The position numbers were made by a program, and so were the translations under genes. A stretch of DNA of 64,000 bases from contig OX352773.1 of assembly GCA_947095535.1 (NCBI GenBank), forward strand, positions 29,967,398 to 30,031,397, read 5' to 3'. Every line of letters starts with the position of its first letter. Positions within the stretch are counted from its first letter, which is position 1. The DNA is from Poecilobothrus nobilitatus. Its lineage: Eukaryota > Arthropoda > Insecta > Diptera > Dolichopodidae. The notes below the pieces were generated by a model. It was not told the origin of the DNA. It saw only the letters and a program-made list of their open reading frames with translations, and ran no database searches. Shown here piece by piece: positions 1 to 11,997 of this stretch.

Positions 1-950
1 AATAAATTTATATAAACATTTTATTTTAAGCAACATTTTAAGCGAATTATTTGCAAATAAAATTCAAACGAAATTAACAAAAAAAATAAAAAAAAAAAAT
101 AAAAAAAAATCAAAAATTTTCAACTAAATATCTCATAAATCAATTTTGCGAAAAAAAAAAATAAAAAAAAAATGCAACAATCACCTTTTTAATAATTGAA
201 TAGAATTTAGAAAAAAAAACACAAACATAAAATAAACAACGACAACACTGAAAAACATTCATGTGCTTATGGATCAGAATGAATTGTCCATGAATTTTTT
301 TCCAACTAAATGCAAATAAACGACAAAAATAAATATACAACATACAACATAAAAAACAAAAAAAAAAAACAATTTCGATGAAAAAGAAATACATGAAAGA
401 ATATATACCTATAGCCTGAAGGAGTAGGTGAATCCTTTTAACTTTTTCTTTTTATTTTTTTGCTTGTCGTTTTTTTTTTTTTGTTATATGCTCATATAAA
501 ATTTAAAGGACATTGTAAATCATTAAATATTAATAATTCCATCTAATTTTTTTTATATTTTTGTTTTTTGAAGTTGTTGTTTTTTTTTTTGTTTTTTAAC
601 TCGTTTAGTTTTATGTCATATAATGACTTTTTTTGTTTACTGTTAAAATGTAAATAAAAATTATTTAGAAAGTCAAAAAACATGAGCGTCTTAAGGAAGG
701 GGATTTTTTTTTTTAATGTTTACGAAGTTCCGTTATTAATTTAATTTGAAAATTTGAAAATAATAAAAGAAAAGAACTTTTTAATATGGCCCTTTAAACA
801 TCCAGTTGTGATATTTAGATATGAAATAAGAATTCGAAAGACTGAACTGACACTAATCTTTAAAAATATTAGAAAAAAAAAAACAAAAATAATATTTTAT
901 AATATTTTTGGTGTATAGTAATGAAAATAATTATGTATATGAAAGGAGAT
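1..950. other. AT-rich spacer, no gene
   Basis: The stretch is almost pure A/T with repeated poly-A runs (about 80-180 and 355-370) and poly-T runs (about 470-600). An open frame on the minus strand at 140-394 encodes a phenylalanine- and cysteine-rich low-complexity peptide and is judged an AT-rich artefact. No element boundary or coding signal was seen. Confidence 0.6.
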
Positions 951-1330
951 TTTGATAGGTAGGTATAGGTAGGTGCAGACACACACTTAGAAGACTTTAT
1001 CGGTCAGTTGTGACTTTTTATACCCTGCATCAATATATTTCTTCTAATTAAGATATTGGGACCTTCTTATAAAGTTCATCTTCAACAGATCGAAAATGTT
1101 ATTTAAAAAGAATTTCCCCGGAAAGCAAGAGCTGGGCATTGTCACAACAGGTGAAAGATTGATTCTTCCTTCCTTCATCTTTGAAGCTTCTGCAAAAGTC
1201 ATATGTGGGAAATTCTAACCTTTTGGCATGTCTGCTGGGCGGACAGTCTCCCGTTAAAATCTCTACTACATTACCGATATTGCTGTAATTTACAGATAAA
1301 AGTCTATTTGATCGTTTAAGATCTAATGTA
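951..1330 (-). mobile_element. Decayed 3' end of an RNase H-bearing non-LTR retrotransposon (I/R1/LOA-like)
   Basis: Read on the minus strand, about 1300 down to 1190 gives NIGNVVEILTGDCPPSRHA followed by KRLEFPTYDFCRS. This matches the 'LTGHCPLGRHA.RL....D.CRSC.DEE' block after the RNase H domain of I/R1/LOA-type LINEs. One frame shift later (about 1150-1110) comes ESIFHLL, a stop, then QCPALAFRG, matching the 'ETIEHLLC.CPALA.RR' end of the same block. Stops and a frameshift mark it as a pseudogene. At its 3' side (951-980 on the plus strand) lies a run of TAGG/TAGGTA units, which on the element's strand is a (CCTA)n tail, a plausible microsatellite 3' tail. Sequence to about 1560 may be further upstream remnant but is not readable. 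The motif match is made by eye from family knowledge; the clade is inferred. Confidence 0.6.
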
Positions 1331-3595
1331 CGCCAGATTTATTTAACCACAGTACATCAATAGAAAACTATCTGTGCTTTGCAAGTGTATAGAACTTGTT
1401 CTTAAGACGAATATTTACAGATTCTAATAGGAATCCCGAGATTCTCCTTTCTTGGAGGATTTGAAGGTTTATGCCTTTTCTAGCGAATTTATCAGTTTTG
1501 CTAAAGGATCCGAGCGCATCAATTAATTTTATGAGGTAACCAGAAAAACAAGATTAAAAAAAAGGAAGAAATAGATCCAGGAGAAAGATTTACAAGATTA
1601 AAATGTTTATTAGATAGTTAATTTTTAACAATCATTAATTATCTGATTTTGGTTTTTGTTCTAACTTATTTAAAACAACAGATCCACAAATCGTTTATGA
1701 TAGTATTTAAAATATTATAAAGTACTGTCACATGAAAGTAGTGTCAAACAATTCTAAAATTTTGAAAAATTCACTCTAGAGTACGGTCATGCTTTTCGAT
1801 TTTTCGGTGTTTTACACTTGACAAAAAAAAGCATAAAAAATTGTTTTTCTTTTTAACTGATTTTTTTCTTTGTTTTTATTTTTTGCGAAATAAAACAAAA
1901 AAAAAAAAAAAACATTAAAATATAATAAAATTGTTTTTATCTTGTTTTTAGATTTCATTTTTTAATGTTTGCAAACGTTGATGCTGTTGCTGCTGTTCAG
2001 CAGTTATTTTTATTTTTTCTTTCTCTTCAATATCTTTATATGATTTCCTTATAAAAATGGGCGGGTTAAGGATCTGTTTTATTTTTTGTGTTTTTTTGTA
2101 TTTGTATTTCAACGTCTTTAAAAAAGGATAAACGTGAATATGTAGAAAAATCCTTTGGGAATATGCATTTTTTTCATTCTGCAAAGAGAAAAAAAAAAAC
2201 TAAAAATAAAATAGAATAAATTTTATAAAATAACAGTAAAAAAAAAAAAAGAAAAACACACACAAAATGAAATGTTAATATATGTTTATTTCGCTATCTT
2301 GTATCTTCGTATTTTACTTAAAATAAAATAAAATAAAATAAAAATAAATGTGCGGATAAGTAAAATTAATGATTTCTTTCTTTCTCTTTCTAATTTTATA
2401 CTTTTGATGCTATATAGCATATAATATATAAAAATAAATGTGATATCAGATACGGTAGATATAATCTAGGTTTAGAATAGTTTGAAAATGAAATTTAAAA
2501 TAATCAAACTGTAATATGGGAAATTAAATCGTTATTAAAGTAAAAAATATAATTAAGAATTAAATATTTTTTTCAATATTTCTGGTTGGAATACCCTTTC
2601 ACAAGGTTCGATTGCCCTCTTAATCTTTTTTAAACTCGTCATTTATGTATATATTTGGAAAAAGGTCTAACTTTTAAACATATCATTAATTTCGTTCAAA
2701 AATTTCTTAGCCCTCTCTAATTCTTTTACAAGATTATAAAATTCAAAAAATGTTTTAAGATTTTTGGACATCTTGTATAAATTAGTAAAATAAATATTTT
2801 CATTTATTTATTGATAATATTTTATTTACATTGGATATTGATTTATCGTTATACACATATATTGTGGAAGGAGGATCATGAACTAATATAAAATCTAGTG
2901 TAAAAGATCCAGAATAACGTAAAATATATTTGTGAAAAATTATCTACACCTGAATGTTTCTCAAATATTGGAATCAAAATGTTCTTCAAATAATGAAATC
3001 GGACATTATAATCTTGGATTTTCACCAAAATTCAATGAATTTTAAAAACTGCCCATGAAAATCTCAAATATGAAATCCCAAATACAAAATCCGAAAATTT
3101 TTTCGTTTTTGATATTTTGGAACTTTGCAATTTGATATATTGAAATCTTGAAATTTAGGAATTTGAGATTTATAATTAATTTCAGATTTCGTTTCGCTTC
3201 CATCTTGAATGAATTTTTTGTAGTACATGGTACATAGAGAGATAAATTAGAAGATATGTGTTTCAGAAAACAATAAGAAAAACAAAAAACAAAATTCTCT
3301 CTAAATTTTGTTAATGCTTCAACAGAAATTATCAAAATCTTTGCTAAAGATGCATTGTGTAAGAGAATTCAATTTTTTAAATGTTTAGAAGTGAGCTCCT
3401 GCTGAATTGTTTTTTTTTATTTTTAATATAATCTCAGTGAAGTGATGTTTTTTTCTTAACAAGAAATTTTTATCCTTAAAGATATCAATAAAACAAAATC
3501 AGTAATGCAATGCAATTAGTGCATAAACTTTTCTATTCTTTTCTCTCTTAATGAATTTTTTACTTTAAGACATTACTTTAGACATTTCATATTTT
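1331..3595. other. Spacer with small microsatellites and a short Gln tract
   Basis: Mostly AT-rich sequence. An (AAAAT)n microsatellite lies at about 2320-2348. On the minus strand an open frame at 1948-2184 ends in a hydrophilic tail containing EQQQQHQRLQTLKNEI, encoded by mixed CAG/CAA codons at about 1975-2010. No partner exon or splice pattern supports it as a gene. At 3055-3180 short AAATCTCAAAT-like motifs occur in both orientations. Nothing else was recognised. Confidence 0.5.
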
Positions 3596-5170
3596 TATAC
3601 CCGTACGATAGGATCGGGTATAATAAAATTACTCCTCCGTTTGTAACACCTCGAAATAAGCGAGCTAGATATACCTTCAAAGGTATGTTTCGGATCAGAA
3701 AAAAATTCTAAGACTTTTGAGCCATGTCCGTCCGTCCGTCCGTCAGCACACTAACTCAAAAACTAAGAAAGCTAGAATCTTGAAATTTACACAAAATATT
3801 CTTGGAGTAATTTGTAGGTTCCCTATTTTTTTTGGTTGAGTTTGGACCAAAACTTAGGGTAGCTCTCGAACACCTAACTTTTAGATCCCGACTTTTATTT
3901 GAAATAGAGCTATGAAATTTTAACTACTGATAGATCTCACAAAAATATTAATTTTATATTTTATAACTTTTTTTTGTAGCCCCACCCGTTACGGAGCTAC
4001 AGCTCCCCAAAGGTTCAAAAAAGCTCTATATTTAAATTATTATAGCACAAGTTGTATAAGGTATATTTTCATTTTGAAAACGCCAAACGATTACTACTTT
4101 CATTAGCTTTAAAAGTATATATACAATAAATATATATTTGTGGCATACGGTGTCTTAATTTACCGTTATGCGAAACTAAAATTTTGCAAAATCCTTTAAC
4201 CCTTCTATCTTCTAAACGGTTAAAGTTGGAAACTTGAAATTTTGACAGAAGTTAGATCTTTGAAAATAAGTATGAGTCATTTCAGACATTTTTTTTGTAT
4301 CACTCTCCGTATAGGAGCTGTAAGGGGTCAAAAACTGAAAATTTCCTATTTTTAAACACCTGTAACTTGAACACCTGTTAAAATTTTTTTCAAGTAATAC
4401 ACAAAAATTAAAGCTTCAACATTATACTCTTATTTCTGTTAACAACTATTTTTAATAATATAGGGTTACTTTATAATTGACGAAAGTGTTACTTGATTTT
4501 TTCAAATTTTCTACCAAATTTCTTTAACGAATTTTTTCCATTTTGTTTTACTCGATAATTTGAAATTGTTGAGGATATAATGCGTAGTACATAAAAATGT
4601 AAATAAATAAACAACATAACGGTTGCTTGAAGAATTTTTATTTATATGATATTAATATATATACATACTTATATAATATCATGTTTATTTACATATCGTA
4701 TATGTCACTAGTGAACGAATGATAAGAGTATAGATGTATATTATATAGCGCCGTATTTACATACATACATATATGTACTTTATTGTACTTATAAGAAATT
4801 ATTCTGTCAATGGAATATTTAAATATAATATAATATAATATTTAAAATTATATTTACTGTTTTGTACTTAGTAAATTTAATATACATTTACCGCTTAGTA
4901 TTAAATGGTACTATAGAATATTTGAAAAAGTTTTGGATTGATAATCGTTATGTGGAAGGTTAGAATCTGCTTTTGAAGAATGTACATATAAACATATAGT
5001 TTGAATATATGTACAACCCATAGTTCTAGAAATTATAAAATTCACCCAAATTATTTTAAAATACTAAAATATTAAAAAAATAATATTGTAAGCAAAGTGA
5101 CAGGCTGTGAACATACTAACGGTTCGTACGGGTATCTAAGAGTTGACAAAGGCAACTGTATTCTTCCTCG
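3596..5170 (+). mobile_element. DINE-1/HINE-like non-autonomous Helentron element, subfamily 1
   Basis: The 5' end is a hairpin with arms TATACCCG (3596-3603) and CGGGTATA (3615-3622). It is followed by a (GTCC)n block at 3726-3744. Near the other end, TCGTACGGGTAT (5124-5135) is the exact reverse complement of ATACCCGTACGA (3597-3608), so there are 12-base sub-terminal inverted repeats. Just beyond is a small 3' hairpin, AGTTG (5141-5145) and CAACT (5153-5157), then a pyrimidine-rich end CTTCCTCGTTT. This order (sub-terminal repeat, GTCY block, sub-terminal repeat, 3' hairpin) is the known plan of DINE-1/INE-1 elements, non-autonomous derivatives of Helentron rolling-circle transposons. The interior carries diverged repeats but no coding region. 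Mobilisation would need proteins supplied by an autonomous Helentron; that is family knowledge, not seen here. Exact termini are inferred by analogy with the other copies. Confidence 0.7.
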
Positions 5171-7884
5171 TTTACTTTGCATTTCATTTCCTACAAATTA
5201 CCAATTTTTTATATACCTATAAAAATTTGATTAAACACCTTAAATTACCAGATATATGCAATTTTAAATTAGATAGAAAAATTGGTATTTTTAAATATTT
5301 AACAAAATTTATATTGGTATATTTAGGTATTTAACAAAGTGTCACATAAATAAATATTTTGTAATTAACTCCCACTCCTTTATTTTTTTTTTCTGTTTTA
5401 TTACAAAAAAAAAAAAAAAAAAAAATTCTTTACACTTTTTATCTAATCAACATTTTCACCTTATCCCCTAATAGTTAATTTCCGTTAATTTACCTCATAA
5501 ATTTTCTTCTTAATTAGTTTAAAACTAATATTAAAAAATTCACTTTTTTTTTTTATTACCGTCATCAACGTATCGGACATTACAAGGAAATAAAACAAAT
5601 TAATTGGTTTTTTATGCAACTTGTACAACTCTTTTTTTTTTTTTTTTTACAACATCATTATATCAGTTTTTATTTTTTTAGTTGAAAATAATTGAAATGA
5701 AAAAAAAAATAATAAAAGTCAAATTCCATTTATTAGTACCTTACTTGTCTAAAATAGCACTTCAAATTTCTTAATAATGTGACCAACAGTTTTTTCTTTT
5801 CATATCGCAGTACTTATAAAAAAAATAATCTGAGTCGAAAAATTGCCCTTTATTATTACGCAATTTTAAAATATTAGGTTTCAACAAAATTTTAAACAAA
5901 ATTAATTAATATTAGTAAGAATAGTCAGATTCGAGACTTAATCTACAAGAATAAATATTAAAAAATTAAAGTGTAATCCAGAAGTGAAAATTTTAATTTC
6001 AAGAATAAGTTAAGTGATTCTTAGTATGAGATGCCTAACAGAATAGGGACATAATCCAAGTGTTGCATATTTCTGATGTAATTTGATTTGTTCGTATATC
6101 TATAAATTTATGTATTACTTTACATTAACCGTTCTCCTTCCAACCTTTGATATTTTCTTGAGTTACAAATGGCATGGCATTGAAATTATCGATTTAAGTT
6201 TGTTTAGCTTTTCTTCTTATATTTCTATCTTCTTCTGTACACTTTTATAACTTTTCTACCTTCTATTACTCTTTAAACAACATATATTTGTCATTTTTTA
6301 TTCCAACGAGTTAAGCAAAATCAAAAATATCGTACAAAATTTATTTATATACATATATGTATATAAAAAAAAAAAACACACATATGGTCACTTTAAATGA
6401 ATTTTGTTACATGTAATTTAAAAGGCTGATTAGATTGCCATTTATACTGTTTTTACTTCATTTATTTCTATGATTAAATAAAATTTTATTTTACCTTATA
6501 TGAATATATATGAAATTACTGATGACTAGTGAGTGTCCTTAATCAGGATATCATCAACCTCATAATCATTAGAAAATTACTAAAAAAAAAAAAAAAATAA
6601 CATTAGAAACACGTTCTCATTTGTTTTATGGATATTTTTGTTTATTTTTCTAATTTTTATTTTTTTTATTTTTTTATTTTTGTACAACATTTTACCATTT
6701 ATTTCAAAGTAATATTAAATAAAGTTTAAAAAAAAAAAAAAACAAAGTCAAAGAAAAATGGTTTTTAAGGACTCCCAAATGTACTCTAATAAAATGTGAG
6801 TGCTAATGTTGCTTATATTGTATATGTTTTTATATACTTTGTTATAAATGAAAAAAAAAATGTGTTAAAAAGTATTAAATGTGAATTTTGTGTAACTGAT
6901 GACCATTTAGAAAAAAAAAAAACAAAAAAAAAAATATATCTATATATATTAGAATAAATAAATTTGCATATCAAAAGTGATCATCTCAATTTTTGAACAG
7001 TAACAAGAAATACAACAATACAAAAATTTTATAATAAAATTCACACCCTTCGGGCACCCATATCATTAAAAAAATTATTTTTTTTTTTTTTTATTTATAA
7101 ACTAAAGAAATTTTTCCACATATTATAGCTATTCACAAAAGTATTTAATAGTAAAAGACCACATGATAATGGTAATTTGGTGTTATTTTAAGTTATTTTA
7201 ATTTTTTTTTTTTTTTTTTGAAATTCTATTTTCAAAAATTTTACAATATATATAAAATGTTTATGGTGTATATATGGAAGTTTAATATTTCATCAAATTA
7301 TAGAACATTACTTAGAGAGTCCATTATAAAAAGGCGTAAAATTGTTTAAAATAATGTAAATTACATAAAACTATGTATGAGAGATTTTCGAGGAAAAAAA
7401 AAAGGGTTAAAATAATATAAAATGAAAAATTGGGGAGTTTAATGAGCCTTGTTAAAACTAAAAATAAAAAGTCTTTTTTTTTTTTTTTTTAAACTATTTT
7501 AAAAAATTTGATTTCAAATCCATTTGTTGTTTTTAGAACGGTAAGAAATAAAAGTTTTTAACTTTTAAGACCTATTAGTTGGAAAATGAAATGAAAATAA
7601 TGAAATTTCTTAAATTGGGCAAAAATTTAATTTTCTGTTGACTTAAATAAAAAATAAAATGACGATATATAACTGAAATACCTATATGTAAGATTTTTCT
7701 ATCAGATGGAACTGGAAACGAACTAACTTTTTTTGTGACAGATCGAATTGGGAAGGAATTCAACATCTTTTTCAGAAAAAAAAAAAATGATGTTTCATTT
7801 TGAAAATTCTTATCTTAGATATTTCAAAAAATGAATACAGATTTTCTGTTAAATATTGTTGAAAAATTGATTTTCTATGGAATA
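5171..7884. other. Homopolymer-rich spacer, no gene
   Basis: Long A and T runs recur every few hundred bases (for example 5405-5425, 5630-5650, 6582-6598, 6730-6742, 7080-7092, 7205-7220, 7470-7490). The 63-codon minus-strand frame at 7575-7766 has no recognisable domain. No element ends were found. Confidence 0.55.
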
Positions 7885-7935
7885 TTGCAGTAGGTAGGTA
7901 GGTAGCTAGGTAAAGGATGCAGATGTATACTTCGG
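7885..7935 (-). mobile_element. Possible short LINE 3'-end fragment with (CCTA)n tail
   Basis: A TAGG run at 7891-7910 is followed by a TGCAGATGTATACTTCGG-like stretch. This resembles the TAGG run followed by TGCAGACACACACTT at 951-990, the 3' tail of the RNase H LINE remnant. If the resemblance is real, this is a severely 5'-truncated second insertion of the same family on the minus strand. The matching stretch is short and the region AT-rich, so a simple microsatellite remains possible. Confidence 0.3.
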
Positions 7936-8717
7936 CTTAATCTTAATTTTCTCCTAATTAAAAAAACATTAGAATTCTGCTAATAAAACCATACTTACAA
8001 AGCTTTATAATATTGAAGTTAAAATATTATCATTTATATCACATCTAAAGTTATAGTTGGTTTTATCTTTTTTTTTTATTATCTTAATTTTCACTGAGAA
8101 TCTGAAATATATTTTAGTCCAGCTTTTCTTAACAATATTTTCTATCTATATATATATAATTTTTTCAATAATAGTAATTTTAATTTGGAATTGGTATAAA
8201 TTTTATAACTCTTTATATATGTATTTGATGTATTTGATGATACCCACCAGATCCGAAAGAAATGTTAATTCGAGAATTATTTAATTTTCTCATATATAAA
8301 ACAAAGTCCAAAAAAATTAACAAAATTATTTAAGCAAACAAATTTTAATAGCTTTTAAACAGAAATTATAGTTATACTAATGCATGTACATTATTAAGTA
8401 ATGTTTTCTTACATATAATAAAGACTCCAATGCTTAGATCTATAGAAATTTAACTTAATAAAAAACCACCTCTGTTTTTGATCCAAAAAATAGATAAGAA
8501 CATCAGAAAATATATAAGTTCATTTTTTCTTTATACTTTTTCTGGCACAAAGTTTAAAATTTAGTCATTATAGACTTTCTTAAATTGTAGGACTTTCACT
8601 TTCACTAACTCCTGGAGGAATATTTCAATAAATTATCACTACGTTCGTAAAAGGTCAAAAAAATAAATTAGTTAGTAAAATTTTTTAAAATAGTCCAATG
8701 TTTTTGTATTTCAATCG
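7936..8717. other. AT-rich spacer
   Basis: A leucine/isoleucine/tyrosine-rich open frame at 8057-8284 looks like a hydrophobic by-product of T-rich DNA. No motif or element boundary was seen. Confidence 0.5.
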
Positions 8718-9105
8718 AATAGTGGTTAAAACACCGGTCTTTCATTGTAAATGTCTCGGAATCAAATCCCTTCACATAGATTAATAAAAAATAATACAGA
8801 TTTTCCTTGTAATATAATTAGTATAATATTAAAATATAAAATAAGTATATATATATACATATATCACATAATAATATATCATATTATAATGTATAATAAA
8901 ATAAAAATAATTCTGGTATAAGATAATAGATGGTGCAGAAATTAACATAATTGCATTTCAGTATTTTACAATAACTACAACCGAATAGAATAATGAACGG
9001 GTAGAGTAGAACTAATGATTCTGGAAACTGAAACTTAGTCAAATATATGAATAATAATTAACTTAGTAAATGCCCTATGCTCCTTAAAGGAGTGGAAAAA
9101 AAAAA
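8718..9105 (+). mobile_element. SINE-B copy 1 (tRNA-derived, about 385 bp)
   Basis: The head resembles a tRNA gene with an A-box-like AGTGGTTAA and a decayed B box GGAATCAAATCC about 45 bases later. The body then matches the copy at 21665-22050 over its length: CATAGATTAATAAAAAATAA directly after the head, a shared AT-rich middle, a shared ATGAATAATAA, and a shared end containing ATGCCCTAT and a CTCC/GGAG hairpin before an A run. Two full-length matches with the same start and A-rich end define a dispersed SINE-type element of unknown name. Pol III transcription from the head and use of LINE enzymes for retroposition are properties of the class. The exact 5' end is uncertain by about 10 bases; no target-site duplication was found. 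Confidence 0.55.
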
Positions 9106-9224
9106 CATTTACCTTAAGAAATTCTCCAATAATATTGACACCTTATTACCCTTTATATTTGGTCTTCTAAAACAACCGCAGCTAATTATATGGGCTAATT
9201 TCTATTATTCTTTCTATATTAACC

Positions 9225-9300
9225 TCTTATATGTTATATGTTATCTGTTACTGGTTATCTGTTACATATATTTTATGTTATATTTCTGTTATAGTTATTT
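9225..9300 (+). repeat. Degenerate TATCTGTTA/TATGTTA minisatellite
   Basis: Between the two SINEs short units related to TATGTTA and TATCTGTTAC repeat imperfectly. This is a local low-complexity tandem repeat with no coding value. Confidence 0.45.
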
Positions 9301-9332
9301 TTCATAATAATGACATTTTCTTCTTCAATATT

Positions 9333-9344
9333 ATCACTTAAAAT
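9333..9344 (+). repeat. Left target-site duplication of SINE-A copy 1
   Basis: ATCACTTAAAAT, repeated exactly at 9546-9557 on the other side of the element. Confidence 0.85.
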
Positions 9345-9545
9345 GAGGCCTCGGTGGCCTAGTGGGTAAGAGCGTATAAAATACGCTGTAAACACCGAGA
9401 GACTGTGGGTTTGAATCCCACACACTTCGTAAGAGTTATTCCCCTTTACGACATGTACAGCCACGCCTGAAGAGGAAAGGCTGTGTAATTTCCTGTCCAC
9501 ATTTATGTGGTAGAGAAATACACTAAAAACAAAAAACAAAAAAGG
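9345..9545 (+). mobile_element. SINE-A copy 1, full length with perfect target-site duplication
   Basis: It begins GAGGCCTCGG and has a tRNA-like head with A box TGGCCTAGTGG and B box GGTTTGAATCC, both close to Pol III promoter consensus. A tRNA-unrelated body follows, ending in a small hairpin (CCACAT, TT, ATGTGG) and an A-rich tail (about 9526-9545). The 12-base sequence ATCACTTAAAAT occurs immediately before (9333-9344) and after (9546-9557) the element: a perfect target-site duplication proving retroposition. It matches the copy at 18523-18714 almost throughout. The intact boxes and perfect duplication suggest a fairly recent insertion. The family name is not known to me. Confidence 0.85.
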
Positions 9546-9557
9546 ATCACTTAAAAT
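9546..9557 (+). repeat. Right target-site duplication of SINE-A copy 1
   Basis: ATCACTTAAAAT, identical to 9333-9344. Confidence 0.85.
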
Positions 9558-11997
9558 TGGAAGTTGTAGAAAATTGATCTCACATTAAATTTTTAAATTA
9601 TTTTTCAAAAAGAAAATATTTAAATAGTTTGATTGCATTGTTTTCTATTTCTCATGGAATATTAATGTATAATTTTATAAAAATATTTAAGAAATGTTTT
9701 ATTTTATTTAATTCTTGAATTAAAATTCCAAAATTATTTAATACTTTAATATTAATTTCATTTGTTTAACATCTGCTAAAAAAAAGTAATTATTAATCCA
9801 GTTTTCATTAAATATTAAATAATTTTCTTATAATTTCTGTAAATCTATACTTTACTAACAAATTCCGATAAAATACACAACTTATTATTACAAATCAACA
9901 TTACAAAAAAAAATTCATTTATAAGCTATAAAACTTCTACTTATCAAAAGTTCAATCTTTTTTCTCATGTATTCTTTCTGAAAACGTTTTTTTCAAATGT
10001 AAATTGTGAAATTTTTTCCCTGCTAAATGAATAAAACAAAATATAACAAATAATTTACATAATATCTCCTGGATTTTGCAAAAAAAACAAAGTGAATTAA
10101 ACATTTTTCATTATACACTATGATTACATGCAAAAATTAAACTCGATTAAAAAAACAAAAACAACATCAATATTATAATTTAATAAAAATACAGAACGTA
10201 GAAAAGCCAGTTGAACATAATCGTTCATGAACGTTATTAACCTACATATAACAGAAAAATGAATAACGTGTGTCTATAACTGAAATACACGTGTCATGAT
10301 TGACTGATTAAAATTTAATACGATTTCCGAGTTTCTTTTTATTTTTTTCATTTATCAGATTTGGGAAAAAAAAAAAATAAAAATTCAATTATCCTTAAAA
10401 AAAAAAATAAAAACAAAAATTCAGATAATTTAAAAATAACATTGCATATATTAAGGAGCTTTTAATTTATAATGATTTGACTATACATTTTTAATTACAT
10501 TTTTCATTGAGGAAATCAAGATTTTGATAATATGTTTAATGAAGCTTTATGTAAATCTCTTCATGCCTCATTCTATATAAAACCTAATATATAATATATG
10601 CTGAGCAGTTTTTAAGAAAGCTTATTAGGATCAATTTGTAATTTATCAGTCGAAATTTCGATAATTTTGTTCAAAGTCCTGTCCTGTGTCGTAGTTCTTT
10701 TTCATAATTTTTACCTAGCTGTTTATTGATCACGCGACCAAAATAAAATAATTCGTTTAGTTTTACGGTTCGTACAAAATCTTACAAATTTTCTTAGAAT
10801 TGTTTCATTGATTGCTTGAAGGAATTGAAGTAAGTATAGAAAAGTTCTTCGTCAGTCAGTTTTTTTGTTCTTGATTTAAATTTTATATTATGTCGGGCAA
10901 CAAATATTTCAAAACAAAAAGCAAGGTACAAAAGAAGATACTTTATTCCAGGTACTGCCATTTTATTCGAGGTACAGTTATGAAATAAAGTGGCGGTCGT
11001 ATGTAAATGGACAGAAATTAGATTCATTTAGAAGTTTTGGTATATCACCAGTTATTATCAAATTGATTCTTAAATTAAAATCGAAATTATTTTCAAAATT
11101 AAACATTTGAACTAATTGCTGTAGGGCAAAAAAAAACATCTGCACAAATATAATTAAATTAATAAAGCTAATAAAAAACCTGTTACAATATCTCTAAGCA
11201 ATATTCTATCAATTATATAAGTATATATTAATATATGTAATACATTTAATATTTTTGCATTAAAAACATTTTGTATTTTATTTGTTCACTAATTGTGAAT
11301 AAAAGGATAATGAATGTAAAAATTTCGCAAGTGTTCAATTTTTTTCTTTTTTATTTTCTTTTTAAGACAAAAACAAGCAAAAAAGAAAAAAACAAAAATG
11401 AAAATGATAAATGAGTCCACTGTGTAAAATAGCAAGTAAAAATGAAATTTAATTCCTAATCAACAAAATAAGAATAGGACATGTGTGGTAATAATAGCGT
11501 CGCAATAAAAAATACAAAAAAAAAAAAATATATAAAAACTAAAATATCACACGGCAATAATTTAATACCGCATTTTTGGCGAATATTTTTTTTCTTTTTT
11601 CTTTTCGTTTTGTTTGTTTTTTTCTTTAGAAAACAACCTGTCAAATTTAACTACTTTTCTATCTTTTTTTTTCCACCGCATATAACTATTGTGCAGTTTT
11701 TTTTTTTTTTTTTTTATTGTGTTATATTGAATAACGTATCGTACGCCATCAATTCTTTTATTTATTTATTTATTTGTTTATTTTTTATATTTAATTTCAT
11801 CAAGTGTATGTATTTAAAATCTATACAAGAGTCCTTCAATTTTATCTATGATGTTTTAGAAAAGTATATGGAGAAAAGCAACTAAATAAATTTGCACTTA
11901 TACTGTTTATGTGTTTTGATATCAACAGTAGGTTTGAATAAGTGGTATTTTAAAGTGACCATTCTTACTGCATTTTTAAAATACTTTTCTTCTTCAT
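9558..11997. other. AT-rich spacer, homopolymer-rich
   Basis: It holds A runs around 10370-10420 and 11516-11530 and T runs around 11590-11720. The 134-codon plus-strand frame at 11481-11885 is dominated by F, I, K and N and is rejected as coding. A minus-strand frame at 10794-11027 has a somewhat more protein-like end (KLTDEELFYTYFNSFKQ) but no recognised domain. A perfect 12-base palindrome, CGTTCATGAACG, lies at 10222-10233. Confidence 0.5.

Noticed and set aside
9345..9427. Possible tRNA gene (A box and B box present)
   Set aside because: The head continues into a SINE body with an A tail and target duplication, and the cloverleaf is imperfect.
11481..11885. 134-codon open frame
   Set aside because: Long phenylalanine runs come from T homopolymers; no domain is visible.
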